DNA of 64,000 nt from Marinomonas sp. MED121 (GTDB lineage Bacteria; Pseudomonadota; Gammaproteobacteria; Pseudomonadales; Marinomonadaceae): contig NZ_CH672433.1 in NCBI RefSeq assembly GCF_000153025.1, forward strand, positions 42,979 through 106,978, written 5' to 3'. This document shows, one piece after another, positions 17,578-27,771 of this stretch. The position numbers and the translations under genes were made by a program. Positions within the stretch are counted from its first letter, which is position 1; every line of letters starts with the position of its first letter. The notes beneath the pieces were generated by a model. It saw only the letters and a program-made list of their open reading frames with translations. It was not told the DNA's origin and searched no databases.

Positions 17578-20418
17578 TTATTCTGGTATGAGAACTTCTC
17601 TTTGCCCATTAGTTCCCATTGAACTTACCAGACCAGCAGCCTCCATTGCTTCAACCAAGTTAGCTGCTCTGTTATAACCTATTTTCAACCGTCGTTGAAT
17701 CGATGAAATCGACGCTTTACGTGTTTCTATCACTATGGCGACTGCTTCATCATAAAGCGCATCCTTATCTTCAGAACCAGCATCCGACATTAAGTCTTCT
17801 GGATTAACCACTACATCAGAAATATATTGAGGTTCTCCGCGCTTTTTCCATTCTTCAACCACAGCATGCACTTCTTCATCCGATACAAAGGCGCCATGCA
17901 CACGAATTGGTGTTGGCAAACCAGCAGGCAAATAAAGCATATCTCCTTGCCCTAATAACTGATCAGCCCCACCTTGATCCAAAATAGTTCTAGAGTCTAT
18001 TTTTGAAGACACCTGGAATGCCATACGTGTGGGCACATTCGCCTTAATTAAACCGGTTATCACATCAACCGAAGGCCTTTGTGTTGCTAATATTAAATGA
18101 ATCCCTGCCGCTCTCGCCTTTTGTGCAATTCGAGCAATTAGCTCTTCCACTTTTTTACCCACTATCATCATCATGTCGGCAAATTCATCCACCACGATGA
18201 CAATATAAGGTAAAGGCTCTAGCAAAGGTACACTTCGGGCAACCCCTTCTTGCGAGAACATGGCATCATGCTCAGGCTGCCATAATGGGTCCTCAAGAGG
18301 TTGGCCAGCATCAATCGCTTCCCTAACTTTTTTGTTAAAGCCAGCTAAGTTTCTTACCCCTAACTTAGACATGAGTTTGTAGCGCCGCTCCATTTCATCG
18401 ACAGACCACCTAAGCCCATTCGCAGCATCTTTCATATCCGTTATAACAGGTGTAAGTAAATGAGGGATCCCTTCATAAATTGAAAGCTCAAGCATTTTAG
18501 GATCAACCATGATCATTCTGACCTGATCGGGCGATGATTTGAGCAACATACTCATAATCATAGAATTAACCCCTACCGACTTACCAGAACCCGTTGTACC
18601 AGCGACAAGCAAGTGCGGCATTTTAGCCAAATCAACCACAACAGGCTCGCCAGAAATATCATGTCCCAAAGAGATTGTTAAAGGTGATGTGGCATTATCG
18701 TAAATATCACAATTAATCACCTCACTGAAGTAAACGATATCCCTTACATCATTAGGAATTTCTATCCCTATGGTCGATTTACCAGCAATAACCTCAACCA
18801 CCCTAACACTCATAACACTTAAAGAGCGTGCCAAATCTTTCGCAAGATTAGTGATACGAGATACTTTAACCCCAGGCGCAGGCTGTATTTCAAAGCGAGT
18901 TATGACAGGGCCAGGATTAACTTCAACTACCTCAACCTTTACACCAAAATCAGCCAATCGCTGCTCTAAGAGTGCAGATAGTGAAAGCAGCTGCTCTTCA
19001 GAATAACCTCCTTTTTTAGGTTGCGGCTGAGTGAGCACACTCCTATCAGGTAATGAGTATTCAACAATTGGCTCTTTATGCTGACTTGTTGGATCCTGAC
19101 TAGCTAGCTTATCGAGCTGTTTTGCCTCTGATAAGGTCTTTACAGCAGGTTTACTATGATTTAATTCTGAAAGTGAATCCAGAGAACCTTCAACAGGGGA
19201 TTTACTAAGTGTATTTTTTTGTACAGCAGATAAAAGCTGACTTTCCTGAGACCCTAAATCAAACTTTTCTTGTGCATCAACTTTCTGCACTTCAGCTTCT
19301 TTACTATCAGAAAAATCATCACTTAAGGGGCGACTAGGTGAATCAGCCAAAGAGCTAGGTTTAGAGGCCTTATCAACACCCGAATCTGAAGTTAAATTTG
19401 GCTCATCCTCAATATATAAGGTGTCACTAAACGCCAAATCAACATTATCAACGGCAATATCATCAAACGAGTCAAAACTAGGCTCTTCTTTTTGTTTATT
19501 CGCCGGTGCTTTTATTGCGCCTGTTGAAGCAAGCTCTTGCTTACCTTCACCAGTGGGTTCATTTGCCTGTAACTTTTGAAAAGGCGAAGTCAAAGCCAAC
19601 TTTAACTTACTAAGTTTTGAAGGTGGGCGCTCTGGCAAATCATCTTGTTCTTCACTTTCATCCAGTGAATGCTTTGATGTCTTAGCTAATGAGGACGTTT
19701 CCTGATCAGATTCATTGAAATTAAGTTTGATTTTCTTTTGTTTTCGTTTATAGGCAGGCTCTTCAAACTCATCTTCCTCTTGCAGCTCAAAAACTTCATC
19801 AATACTAGCTTTATTTTTAAAATGCTTTGCTTTGCGACTAATTGCATTTAATCGCTTAAGAGTAAAAGCCCCTAGACTTTCAAAAATCACAGGCCAATGT
19901 GCTTGGCTAATTAATGTAAAAGACAGTACAAATAAAGCCAAACTCACTAATGTCGTGCCATCATAGCCAATCCAACGAAATAAAAGCCCCCCTAAAGCCT
20001 TACCTAAAATGCCACCATGACCATATTGAAGATTGTCATATCCAATAGAATGTAAAAAACAAAGCGCGGCACCAGCACATAAATACAACAACCACCCAAC
20101 TGTCATCAAAGAAGCATTGGTAATTGCCTGAAAATGGTTTGAATTACGCCACCAAACAAAAGCACTTAGAAGGAAAATAAAAGGAAAAGATACAAAAAGG
20201 GAACCAAAAAAAGCTGAAAGCAGATCCGCTAAAGTGGCACCTATTGCTCCCATTGAGTTTTGAACAGGTGCGCCAGTGCCAGAATAAAACCAACCGGCAT
20301 CATTAGCATCATAAGAAAAAGTAGCAAAACAAAAAAAGGTAAATAGCAACAAGGCGATTATAACAACACCCTGTTTTGTAAAAGCAGTTATAACAGGTGA
20401 TCGTACCGACTCACTCAT
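17578..20418 (-). CDS. ftsK: DNA translocase FtsK
   Basis: FtsK pumps the chromosome terminus through the septum and activates XerCD recombination at dif. The 946 residues show four to five N-terminal membrane segments (about 15-180), an acidic Ser-rich linker (about 215-465), the alpha/beta motor with Walker A GTTGSGKS near residue 606 and Walker [14 protein letters not shown], and the C-terminal gamma winged helix ([21 protein letters not shown]) that reads KOPS. The linker is much shorter than that of E. coli FtsK (1329 residues), closer to the Pseudomonas form. No Lrp gene lies upstream, unlike in E. coli. Confidence 0.98.
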   Translation of the reverse strand: MSESVRSPVITAFTKQGVVIIALLLFTFFCFATFSYDANDAGWFYSGTGAPVQNSMGAIGATLADLLSAFFGSLFVSFPFIFLLSAFVWWRNSNHFQAITNASLMTVGWLLYLCAGAALCFLHSIGYDNLQYGHGGILGKALGGLLFRWIGYDGTTLVSLALFVLSFTLISQAHWPVIFESLGAFTLKRLNAISRKAKHFKNKASIDEVFELQEEDEFEEPAYKRKQKKIKLNFNESDQETSSLAKTSKHSLDESEEQDDLPERPPSKLSKLKLALTSPFQKLQANEPTGEGKQELASTGAIKAPANKQKEEPSFDSFDDIAVDNVDLAFSDTLYIEDEPNLTSDSGVDKASKPSSLADSPSRPLSDDFSDSKEAEVQKVDAQEKFDLGSQESQLLSAVQKNTLSKSPVEGSLDSLSELNHSKPAVKTLSEAKQLDKLASQDPTSQHKEPIVEYSLPDRSVLTQPQPKKGGYSEEQLLSLSALLEQRLADFGVKVEVVEVNPGPVITRFEIQPAPGVKVSRITNLAKDLARSLSVMSVRVVEVIAGKSTIGIEIPNDVRDIVYFSEVINCDIYDNATSPLTISLGHDISGEPVVVDLAKMPHLLVAGTTGSGKSVGVNSMIMSMLLKSSPDQVRMIMVDPKMLELSIYEGIPHLLTPVITDMKDAANGLRWSVDEMERRYKLMSKLGVRNLAGFNKKVREAIDAGQPLEDPLWQPEHDAMFSQEGVARSVPLLEPLPYIVIVVDEFADMMMIVGKKVEELIARIAQKARAAGIHLILATQRPSVDVITGLIKANVPTRMAFQVSSKIDSRTILDQGGADQLLGQGDMLYLPAGLPTPIRVHGAFVSDEEVHAVVEEWKKRGEPQYISDVVVNPEDLMSDAGSEDKDALYDEAVAIVIETRKASISSIQRRLKIGYNRAANLVEAMEAAGLVSSMGTNGQREVLIPE

Positions 20419-20554
20419 ACTCGTTATCCATTCTAAAAGATTTTAATTACATAAACCCATTCAAATAATCTCATATTCAGAATGTTATCGGCAGGATTTT
20501 AAAAGACTAAACAATGAAATAAAAATTGTAGGTATTTAAGAAAGGACTAGCTTA

Positions 20555-20590
20555 ACATAAAAAAAGCCAACCCGAAGGGTTGGCTTTTTG
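20555..20590 (-). terminator. Intrinsic terminator of the porin gene
   Basis: A perfect 13-bp stem (AAAAAGCCAACCC/GGGTTGGCTTTTT) with loop GAA lies downstream of the porin stop at 20628. On the minus strand it ends in a T run followed by ATGT. Confidence 0.9.
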
Positions 20591-20627
20591 GATTTCTTTA
20601 CTAAGAATTACTTATAGTAAGTAGGTC

Positions 20628-21551
20628 TTAGAAAGAAGCTTTAGCACCTACTGCAGTGCTATCACCCCAGTCTTTACCATAATGCTCGACATAATACTCT
20701 AGATCACCAGCAGTATATGAAGCATATACATATAAACCATCTAGCTCTTCATCAACAACACCATCTGTTTCTGACTCGTAAGAAGTGTATTCAATGTTCA
20801 AAGTAGTTGCATCTGTAGGTGTCATTTCAACACTTACAGCTACTGCTTCTTCTTCAAGCTCAGCTCCAGTCTCACCTGTACCATAAGTAACAGCAAAAGT
20901 AGTGCTACCAACATCCATTGAGTAGCCAACGTTAATTGCATTTGCATCACCTACAGAACCACCTGAAATACCGAATGTTCCAGCACCCAAATCTGCAATG
21001 TAAGACAATGTAACACCAACTTCAGAATCTATTGCGTCTGATGCTTCAACTGCAAGTGAAGTGTCAGTTGCTGCTTCTTCATCAGTACCATCTTGACCTT
21101 CAGTTGCTTCAATAGCTACTGTAAGTTCATCAGTAATTGAATAACGAATTGCTGTATCATCAGTATCTGTTGTATCAATAATATCGATACCAGAGTTCTC
21201 ATTTACACCTAGGGCAGCAGCATCAGACAATGTACCGTCAAAACGACCAAACTGAACAGCACCTTGTGTTACATATGCTTTTTCTAAACCGATGTTTACA
21301 GTTTCATCAGAATTAGCATCGCCAGCCATTTCAATTTCAATGTAAACTACACCAGTATCGATCGCTAGCTCAAGTTCAGCCGGATCAGTACCACTAGCTG
21401 TATCAGCAGCATTTTCATCTTCGTCACCATAAACGGTGTAAGAAACACCAGCTTCACCAGAAAAAACTGGTTCTGCTGCAAAAGTCGTTGTAGAAACAGC
21501 AGCTGCAACAGCAGATACTGCAAAGATAGAAGCAAGTTTAATCGCTTTCAT
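20628..21551 (-). CDS. Gram-negative porin-like outer-membrane beta-barrel protein
   Basis: The 307-residue precursor starts with a clear signal peptide (MKAIKLASIFAVSAVAAAVS, cleavage probably after TTTFA). The mature chain is strongly acidic, lacks cysteine, alternates polar and hydrophobic residues as beta-barrels do, and ends in phenylalanine (VGAKASF), the outer-membrane assembly signal. The start has a strong ribosome binding site (AAGGGGAA). It probably forms a general diffusion pore. The acidity may reflect marine life or cation preference. I cannot name the substrate. It has its own terminator and a long upstream leader. Confidence 0.8.
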   Translation of the reverse strand: MKAIKLASIFAVSAVAAAVSTTTFAAEPVFSGEAGVSYTVYGDEDENAADTASGTDPAELELAIDTGVVYIEIEMAGDANSDETVNIGLEKAYVTQGAVQFGRFDGTLSDAAALGVNENSGIDIIDTTDTDDTAIRYSITDELTVAIEATEGQDGTDEEAATDTSLAVEASDAIDSEVGVTLSYIADLGAGTFGISGGSVGDANAINVGYSMDVGSTTFAVTYGTGETGAELEEEAVAVSVEMTPTDATTLNIEYTSYESETDGVVDEELDGLYVYASYTAGDLEYYVEHYGKDWGDSTAVGAKASF

Positions 21552-21955
21552 TCAAGATTCCCCTTTATATTATATTTTTGGCTTTTAGACCTTTCGAAAG
21601 GCTTTAAATAACCTATCGAAGAAACGCTGAAAAATCAACGACTCTGAAATACTAAAACCCGTCAGTGTCATTTTTATGACAGTTAGTTCAAAAAAGTCAA
21701 CCGTCATCTCGCCAAGGTAAATTCCCTTAACTCGAATTTGACGCCATTTAAGACTGGGTTGATTAAAACCAAGTTTTCCTTTGTAGGTCAAGCATTCATC
21801 AACATTTTTTTCTTATTTTTTGCATTTTTTATGTTTTATTCGACTTAAGCTAAAAAATCCTCAAGATTTTCTCTATTTTGCCGATAAAAAATGAATAAAT
21901 TAAAATTTCAATCAAGAAAACAAAAATTAACAATCAAACAGAAAATAGCCTGATA
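21552..21955. other. 404-base divergent intergenic region between the porin gene and aat
   Basis: The region is very AT-rich and must hold the promoters of both the porin gene and aat. An open frame at 21585-21791 on the minus strand lies in the porin leader. It has no recognisable domain and I do not treat it as a gene. Confidence 0.5.
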
Positions 21956-22681
21956 ATGAGCCTAGAAAAGCAGCTTTTAATTTTATCTGAAGACATTTAT
22001 GAGCTTCCAAATCCTCAACTTGCACTAGATGACCCAGAGGGACTTTCTGCTATTGGAGGTGACTTAACAACTGAGCGCCTAATTCATCTATATCAACATG
22101 GATTTTTTCCTTGGTACAGTGATGCTGACCCAATTTTATGGTGGCACCCAGCTCAAAGATGTCAACTACTACCCTATGAATTTCATTTATCCAAATCTTT
22201 AAAAAAACACACGAAAAGGTTTTCTGGATCGATAAAAATCAACACGGCCTTTCATGAAACAATCCAATACTGCCGACAACAACGACAGGAAATGGAAGGC
22301 ACTTGGATCTCTAATGATATTCAGCAAGCCTTTACACTTCTTCACAAACTAGGATTCGCCCACTCAATTGAGGTCTGGAAAGACGAAAGCTTAATTGGAG
22401 GCCTATACGGAATTGCCTTGGGTGAGTTCTTTTTTGGTGAATCGATGTTTTCTCTAGAGGCTAATGCGTCCAAGCTTGCCCTTCATAGCCTCTGTCTAAA
22501 CGCAGATATTCTCGGTATTAAATATATTGACTGCCAAGTAGAATCAGATCACCTAATGTCTTTAGGTGCTAGGTTAATTCCCCGAAATGACTTTATCCAG
22601 CAATTAAAACAAGCAATACCTACCAAGTGTAAAAATACAGAGCTCCTAAAAATCGACCAATTAAACTTCAAAGTTGAATAA
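21956..22681 (+). CDS. aat: Leucyl/phenylalanyl-tRNA--protein transferase
   Basis: Aat attaches Leu or Phe to proteins with N-terminal Lys or Arg, making N-degrons for ClpAPS. The 241 residues contain the family motifs DPEGLSAIGGDLT, LYQHGFFPWYS, WWHPAQRC, EGTWISNDIQQAF, HSIEVW, GGLYGIALGEFFFGESMFS and IDCQVESDHLMSLGA. In Pseudomonas aat is followed by bpt (ate) and then infA; here 271 non-coding bases follow and bpt is absent. Confidence 0.97.
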   Translation: MSLEKQLLILSEDIYELPNPQLALDDPEGLSAIGGDLTTERLIHLYQHGFFPWYSDADPILWWHPAQRCQLLPYEFHLSKSLKKHTKRFSGSIKINTAFHETIQYCRQQRQEMEGTWISNDIQQAFTLLHKLGFAHSIEVWKDESLIGGLYGIALGEFFFGESMFSLEANASKLALHSLCLNADILGIKYIDCQVESDHLMSLGARLIPRNDFIQQLKQAIPTKCKNTELLKIDQLNFKVE

Positions 22682-22952
22682 TTCGATTAAAAAATCGGTT
22701 TAAATATTTATTTTATTGCTTGTTTTAGAGAAGCGTTTGCCTAATTGGCAATTTTTAGGCAAAATATGCGCGATTTATTTTAGGCGTATTTCCTAGTATT
22801 TATTTAAACTAAGCAAATACTGTCGAATTAAACTTCGCCTAAACAGGTGAGACATCAAAAGTTCAGACCTGTAGTCGTTCTGCAAAAGTGCATGATTAAT
22901 GACTTTAAGCTTGGACGAACTAAAAAACTTATAACACCATAGGACACATATT

Positions 22953-23171
22953 GTGGCAAAAGAAGAAAGCATAGAAATGGAAGGCACTATCATTGATACA
23001 CTGCCTAATACCATGTTTCGCGTAGAACTTGAAAACGGACACGTAGTGACAGCTCATATCTCTGGAAAAATGAGAAAGAACTACATTCGTATTCTTACTG
23101 GCGATAAAGTAAAAGTAGAACTAACACCTTACGATCTATCTAAAGGTCGTATCGTTTATCGTTCTCGCTAA
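22953..23171 (+). CDS. infA: Translation initiation factor IF-1
   Basis: The 72-residue OB-fold protein ([20 protein letters not shown], then [20 protein letters not shown] and RIVYRSR) has the exact E. coli length. Translation starts at a GTG; no in-frame ATG would keep the conserved N-terminus. A purine-rich AGGACA lies upstream. It is transcribed towards clpA, with a strong shared terminator between. Confidence 0.97.
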   Translation: MAKEESIEMEGTIIDTLPNTMFRVELENGHVVTAHISGKMRKNYIRILTGDKVKVELTPYDLSKGRIVYRSR

Positions 23172-23184
23172 TTTCAAGCCAGCA

Positions 23185-23225
23185 AGACATAAAAAAACCG
23201 AACTTAGTTCGGTTTTTTTATGTCT
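23185..23225. terminator. Long bidirectional terminator between infA and clpA
   Basis: A 19-bp perfect stem (left arm 23185-23203, right arm 23207-23225) encloses the loop TTA. Its centre is CCGAAC/GTTCGG, flanked by A7 and T7 and then by AGACAT/ATGTCT. It serves both convergent genes. Confidence 0.92.
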
Positions 23226-23235
23226 AAAGAAGCGA

Positions 23236-25488
23236 TCAGACAACCGCTTCTTTTTCTATTTCAAAAGCTAATTCATCAAGCTCTTCATCTAGCTTCACAA
23301 TAACATTCCCTCCTGTATGAAGATCACCAAAAAGAATCTTATCTGCTAACGGCTTCTTCAGGTGTTCCTGAATCACCCGAGCCATTGGCCTTGCTCCCAT
23401 TTGTCTATCATAACCTTTACTTGCTAACCATCCCCTAGCTTCGTCTGAAACGTCCATTAGAACACCTTTAGGATCAAGCTGAGCCTGTAATTCAACCAAG
23501 AACTTATCAACCACATTAAAAATAACTTTTTCATCTAATTGATTAAACTGAATCACAGCATCAAGACGGTTTCTAAATTCGGGGGTAAAAGTCTTATTAA
23601 TGACTTCCATACCGTCAGTCGAATTATCTTGATTAGAGAAGCCAATCGAACGCTTGGCTAACACTTCAGCCCCAGCATTTGATGTCATTACTAAAATAAC
23701 ATTTCTAAAATCGGCTTTACGGCCATTATTATCCGTTAAAGTACCATGATCCATAACTTGTAATAGCAGATTAAAGACTTCAGGGTGTGCTTTCTCAATC
23801 TCATCAAGTAGCACAACACTGTGAGGCTGTTTAGTCACCGCTTCTGTCAGCAAACCACCCTGATCAAAACCCACATAACCTGGAGGCGCGCCAATCAAGC
23901 GAGAAACAGCATGTCTTTCCATGTACTCAGACATATCAAAACGGATCAACTCAACTCCTAGCTGCTTAGCCAGCTGTCTTGTTACCTCTGTTTTACCAAC
24001 ACCGGTTGGTCCTGCCATTAAGAATGAACCAATTGGTTTTTGATCCGCTTTTAACCCCGCACGAGAAAGCTTAATTGCATCAGCAAGAGACTCAATGGCT
24101 TGATCTTGACCAAATACAACCATTTTTAAATTGCGCTCTAAGTTCTCAAGTACTTTTCTATCATCAGTATTAACCGACTTCACTGGCACACGTGCAATTT
24201 TAGAAACAATATCTTCGATATCTTCTACCGTGATTACATCTTTACGACTGTCATCCTTCTGCAGTCGCTGAAAAGCACCGGCCTCGTCAATCACATCAAT
24301 CGCCTTATCTGGCATATGACGGTCAGTAATATATTTAGAAGCAAGTTCAGCAGCAGCTAATAAAGCAGGCTCTTCATATTTAATTTCATGATGAGCTTCA
24401 AATGCCCCCGAAATCCCTTTTAATATCTGATAGGTATCGTCAATGCTAGGTTCATTTACATCAATTTTTTGAAAACGTCTTGCTAAAGCATGATCTTTTT
24501 CAAAAACACCACGAAACTCTTGAAATGTCGTCGAGCCAATACATCTAAGCCCACCCGCACCTAATACAGGTTTTAACAGGTTAGATGCATCCATCACACC
24601 ACCGGAAGCGGCTCCTGCACCAATTATTGTATGAATTTCATCAATAAATAAAATGGCATTTGGTTGTTTTTTTAACTCACCCAGTAAATGCTTTAATCGT
24701 TTTTCAAAGTCACCTCGATATTTAGTACCAGCTAGCAAGGCCCCTAAATCTAAAGAGTAAACCACACCATCTTTAATCACATCAGGCACATCGCCATCAA
24801 CAATACGTTTAGCGAGCCCTTCTGCTATGGCAGTTTTACCTACACCAGACTCACCCACCAATAGAGGGTTATTTTTACGACGTCGAGATAAAGTTTGTAC
24901 AACCCTTGACACTTCGTAATCTCGACCAATTAAATTATCTATGTTCCCTGATTTTGCTTCTTCATTTAAGTTAAGGGCATATTTTTGCAAAGGAGCACCG
25001 TTGTCATCTCCTTCTTCCTCATGCTCCACCGAATCTTGAGTAGGCTGATCACCTACTTTAGAGATGCCGTGAGCAACATAATTAACCACATCAATACGAG
25101 CAACGCCTTGACGCTTCAATAAATAAACAGCCTGACTCTCTTGCTCACTAAAAATAGCAACCAAGACATTCGCGCCCGTTACCTCTCTCTTGCCAGAAGA
25201 CTGAACATGAAAAACAGCACGTTGTAATACTCGCTGAAAACCTAAAGTTGGCTGCACTTCTCTTTCGGCATCATCTTCAGGAATAAGTGGCGTAGTACTA
25301 TCAACAAACTCAATTAATTCTTGTCTTAGCATATCTAAATTAACACCGCATGAACTCAGCACAACTGACGCGGCATCATTTTCTGTAAGAGCCAACAACA
25401 GATGTTCTACTGTCATAAACTCGTGACGTTTATCTCGTGCTAGTTTAAATGCACTGTTTAGGGTTTGCTCTAATTCTTTATCTAACAT
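23236..25488 (-). CDS. clpA: ATP-dependent Clp protease ATP-binding subunit ClpA
   Basis: ClpA unfolds substrates and feeds them to ClpP. The 750 residues carry the N-terminal repeat domain that binds ClpS (about 1-140), AAA module 1 with Walker [17 protein letters not shown] and Walker [11 protein letters not shown], and AAA module 2 with Walker [17 protein letters not shown], Walker [17 protein letters not shown] and the C-terminal clamp. The IGF-type ClpP-binding loop is represented by KRSIGFSNQ. It has no ClpB-type middle coiled coil. It lies 21 bases downstream of clpS. Confidence 0.98.
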   Translation of the reverse strand: MLDKELEQTLNSAFKLARDKRHEFMTVEHLLLALTENDAASVVLSSCGVNLDMLRQELIEFVDSTTPLIPEDDAEREVQPTLGFQRVLQRAVFHVQSSGKREVTGANVLVAIFSEQESQAVYLLKRQGVARIDVVNYVAHGISKVGDQPTQDSVEHEEEGDDNGAPLQKYALNLNEEAKSGNIDNLIGRDYEVSRVVQTLSRRRKNNPLLVGESGVGKTAIAEGLAKRIVDGDVPDVIKDGVVYSLDLGALLAGTKYRGDFEKRLKHLLGELKKQPNAILFIDEIHTIIGAGAASGGVMDASNLLKPVLGAGGLRCIGSTTFQEFRGVFEKDHALARRFQKIDVNEPSIDDTYQILKGISGAFEAHHEIKYEEPALLAAAELASKYITDRHMPDKAIDVIDEAGAFQRLQKDDSRKDVITVEDIEDIVSKIARVPVKSVNTDDRKVLENLERNLKMVVFGQDQAIESLADAIKLSRAGLKADQKPIGSFLMAGPTGVGKTEVTRQLAKQLGVELIRFDMSEYMERHAVSRLIGAPPGYVGFDQGGLLTEAVTKQPHSVVLLDEIEKAHPEVFNLLLQVMDHGTLTDNNGRKADFRNVILVMTSNAGAEVLAKRSIGFSNQDNSTDGMEVINKTFTPEFRNRLDAVIQFNQLDEKVIFNVVDKFLVELQAQLDPKGVLMDVSDEARGWLASKGYDRQMGARPMARVIQEHLKKPLADKILFGDLHTGGNVIVKLDEELDELAFEIEKEAVV

Positions 25489-25509
25489 AGGTGTACCCTC
25501 TCTCTAAAA

Positions 25510-25854
25510 TCAGTCGACTTTTTGCAAATCGCACATCAAGGGGTGTTCATTTTGTTCTACAAACTGCTGAACCATTGCGACTTTTGTTTCTGCAATATCA
25601 AATGGGTATACCCCACATACACCCTTACCTTTATTGTGAACTTCAAGCATTACCTTCTGTGCTTTCTCACCATCCATATAAAAGAACTTTTGTAATACGA
25701 AAACTACAAAGTCCATTGGTGTGAAATCATCATTCAATAACACCACTTGGTACATTGAAGGTGGTTTTAACTCAGTCTCCTCAGGAGCAAGTACTACACC
25801 TATATCTCCTTGCTCGTTATCTAAGGTTAGTCGAATTTGTTGGTTTAGATTCAT
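25510..25854 (-). CDS. clpS: ATP-dependent Clp protease adaptor ClpS
   Basis: ClpS binds N-degron proteins and presents them to ClpA. The 114 residues have the core [24 protein letters not shown], the ligand-pocket residues in this segment, and [23 protein letters not shown], which contacts ClpA. Length is slightly above the E. coli protein because of an N-terminal extension ([15 protein letters not shown]). It is divergent from cspD as in E. coli. Confidence 0.97.
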   Translation of the reverse strand: MNLNQQIRLTLDNEQGDIGVVLAPEETELKPPSMYQVVLLNDDFTPMDFVVFVLQKFFYMDGEKAQKVMLEVHNKGKGVCGVYPFDIAETKVAMVQQFVEQNEHPLMCDLQKVD

Positions 25855-26170
25855 TCCAGGTCTCTGAATTACAAAAATTAAAATTTAATTAGCTAATTAT
25901 CTATATGGAGACTTCTTTAATACAAACAAGTTCTCCTAAGAAAAAACAAAGTTTTCCCTTTCATTTTACAAAGCCATTATCTACTTCTACGCTTTTCTTT
26001 AACGAAAGTCATGCGCTGAGGAAATAAAACTTTAAATTAAAAAGTAAGCTAATTATAGATGGTATTTAGTCCGCATATAGCGGCATGTTAATAAAGGCCA
26101 AGCTTTATAAAGAGAAGGCTGAAAACAAAGATTTTTAAAAGGTTAAAAATTATCTTAAACGGAGTGATGT
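25855..26170. other. 316-base divergent region between clpS and cspD
   Basis: It is AT-rich and must carry the promoters of clpS and the cspD leader. I see no gene, no clear operator and no RNA element that I could name. Confidence 0.5.
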
Positions 26171-26449
26171 ATGCACCATGGAACAGTAAAGTGGTTCAAT
26201 AATGCCAAAGGATATGGATTCATCGTTTCAGAAAGCTTTGAAGAAGATCTATTTATTCACTACTCATCCATTTTAATTGATGGATACAAAACCCTTAAAG
26301 CAGGACAGTCTGTCAGCTTCAAAACCTCTCCAGGTAAACAAGGGCTTCATGCCGTTGATATCATGCCTGAAATAGATGAAGACAAGACCCTTCATCAACA
26401 CGTTAACAATGAGGCGACAGCATCTCCCAAAATATCAGTAAATGCCTAA
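26171..26449 (+). CDS. cspD: Cold-shock-domain protein CspD
   Basis: The N-terminal 65 residues form a cold-shock domain with RNP1 KGYGFI and RNP2 DLFIHY after GTVKWFNNA. About 25 residues of polar tail follow, as in CspD rather than CspA. E. coli CspD is a stationary-phase inhibitor of replication initiation. The divergent clpS/cspD pairing supports the name. The ribosome binding site is ACGGAGTG. The downstream region holds overlapping inverted repeats. Confidence 0.92.
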   Translation: MHHGTVKWFNNAKGYGFIVSESFEEDLFIHYSSILIDGYKTLKAGQSVSFKTSPGKQGLHAVDIMPEIDEDKTLHQHVNNEATASPKISVNA

Positions 26450-26509
26450 TTAATTAACCAATAATGCACGACATATAAAGTAGTTACACTTGAATGAGAA
26501 GAAAGACTG

Positions 26510-26583
26510 TGATTAGTAAGATGGACTGTTAGTGATTAACCTCCTATCTATCCACCTTACTAATCAGACCAATTGATTAGTAA
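26510..26583. repeat. Overlapping inverted repeats between cspD and rluE
   Basis: Segment 26510-26525 can pair with 26551-26566 (16 positions, one mismatch). The last ten bases of that second arm, 26557-26566 (TTACTAATCA), can instead pair perfectly with 26574-26583 (TGATTAGTAA, loop of 7). The two hairpins cannot form together. Confidence 0.7.
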
Positions 26584-26664
26584 AATTCCTATACAACAAC
26601 CCCAACATTCAACTTTGACTCTGTGGATTCAATAACATATGGTGGGCTTTTTAAATGAAAGACC

Positions 26665-27393
26665 ATGCCTTCTATTATCGTTTTCAACAAACCATTCCAA
26701 GTTTTAAGCCAATTCACCACAGATGAAGAAAAAGCCACTCTTTCCTCCTTTATAGATAAAGCAAACTTTTATCCTGCGGGACGTTTAGATTATGACTCAG
26801 AAGGCTTATTACTATTAACCGATCATGGTGCCCTACAACATCTTATCGCTTCACCCCAACATAAAATGCCAAAAACCTACCTTGTCCAAGTTGAGGGTGA
26901 GTTAACTAAAGAAGCTGTTGAGCAATTACGAGTTGGAGTTGAGCTAAAAGACGGGTTAACCAAACCAGCCGAAGCAAAAATTGCATCAGACTTTGAACCT
27001 TGGCCTAGACATCCTCCCATTCGAGAACGAAAAAACATCCCTACCAGCTGGTTAGAGCTGACAATTACTGAAGGAAAAAACCGTCAAGTAAGGCGTATGA
27101 CTGCCGCTGTTGGCTTTCCTACATTACGCCTTATTAGAACCCAAATTGGTCCTTACTCCTTAACAGATATTGAGTTAGGGCATTGGTTAGAAAAGCCAAT
27201 CGATGAAATGCTAGCCATGGAGCTTGAAAAATTTGAAAAAAATAGAGCAAGACAAAAACCGAGGGGCACTTCCTCGAATAACCGTCGCCGCAGTCATTCC
27301 GCAAAAAACAAACTATCTAGATCCCCAGTTTCTAATGGTCAAAGAAAAAAAACAGGGCAAGCTGGTACTCAACCAACCCGCAGGACACGTTGA
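26665..27393 (+). CDS. rluE: 23S rRNA pseudouridine synthase RluE
   Basis: This RsuA/RluBEF-type synthase modifies U2457 of 23S rRNA in E. coli. The 242 residues have the catalytic motif PAGRLDYDSEGLLLLT (D42), TYLVQVEG and ITEGKNRQVRRMTAAVGFPTLRLIR. There is no S4 domain, as expected for RluE. The C-terminal 60 residues are a very basic, probably disordered tail (Arg/Lys/Ser-rich), and its DNA overlaps the start of nudJ in another frame for about 170 bases. Order rluE-nudJ-mnmA-hflD-purB is the same as in E. coli. Confidence 0.94.
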   Translation: MPSIIVFNKPFQVLSQFTTDEEKATLSSFIDKANFYPAGRLDYDSEGLLLLTDHGALQHLIASPQHKMPKTYLVQVEGELTKEAVEQLRVGVELKDGLTKPAEAKIASDFEPWPRHPPIRERKNIPTSWLELTITEGKNRQVRRMTAAVGFPTLRLIRTQIGPYSLTDIELGHWLEKPIDEMLAMELEKFEKNRARQKPRGTSSNNRRRSHSAKNKLSRSPVSNGQRKKTGQAGTQPTRRTR

Positions 27394-27715
27394 AAATAAT
27401 GAAAGCCTAATTCAAGCCATTACTCGTGAAGTACTTGAAGAAACAGGTTGGCTGGTAAAGGTTGAACATCTATTAGGTCTTTATAGCTTTACGCCTAGTG
27501 TAAATGATGACACTTATCATAGAGCTTGCTTTGTCTGCTCACCGATTAAAAAAGTTAACCAAACCCTAGATGACGATATTGAAGAAGCTGCCTGGTTAAA
27601 TGAAACAGAAATTTTAAATCATTCACTTCGTAGCCCTTTGGTAAAAAAGTGCCTTGAAGATTACCTTACTGGCACCATATACCCTTTATCTCTCATCTGC
27701 GATAGTCACCTTTAA
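27224..27715 (+). CDS. nudJ: Nudix phosphatase NudJ
   Basis: The 163-residue frame holds a NUDIX box (GHVENNESLIQAITREVLEE, then TG), preceded by ITVAAVI and LVLNQPAG as in NudJ, which hydrolyses thiamine pyrophosphates and nucleoside phosphates. The start must lie upstream of ITVAAVI, where no ATG exists; TTG codons at 27224 and 27233 are the candidates. The GGAG at 27219-27222 is well spaced for the one at 27233. Either choice overlaps rluE by 160 to 170 bases in a different frame. Confidence 0.88.
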   Translation: MKNLKKIEQDKNRGALPRITVAAVIPQKTNYLDPQFLMVKEKKQGKLVLNQPAGHVENNESLIQAITREVLEETGWLVKVEHLLGLYSFTPSVNDDTYHRACFVCSPIKKVNQTLDDDIEEAAWLNETEILNHSLRSPLVKKCLEDYLTGTIYPLSLICDSHL

Positions 27716-27771
27716 GCGTAATGAGTTACAATTAACCGACATTTATTCACCCAATGAGCGCACTTAGCTAA

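Noticed and set aside
20419..20500. LexA box upstream of ftsK
   Set aside because: No CTG-N10-CAG match was found, though E. coli ftsK has one.
21585..21791. Open frame of 68 codons upstream of the porin
   Set aside because: No domain, no good ribosome binding site and position in the porin leader; likely chance.
22793..23014. Minus-strand open frame overlapping the start of infA
   Set aside because: It overlaps a certain gene and has no recognisable features.
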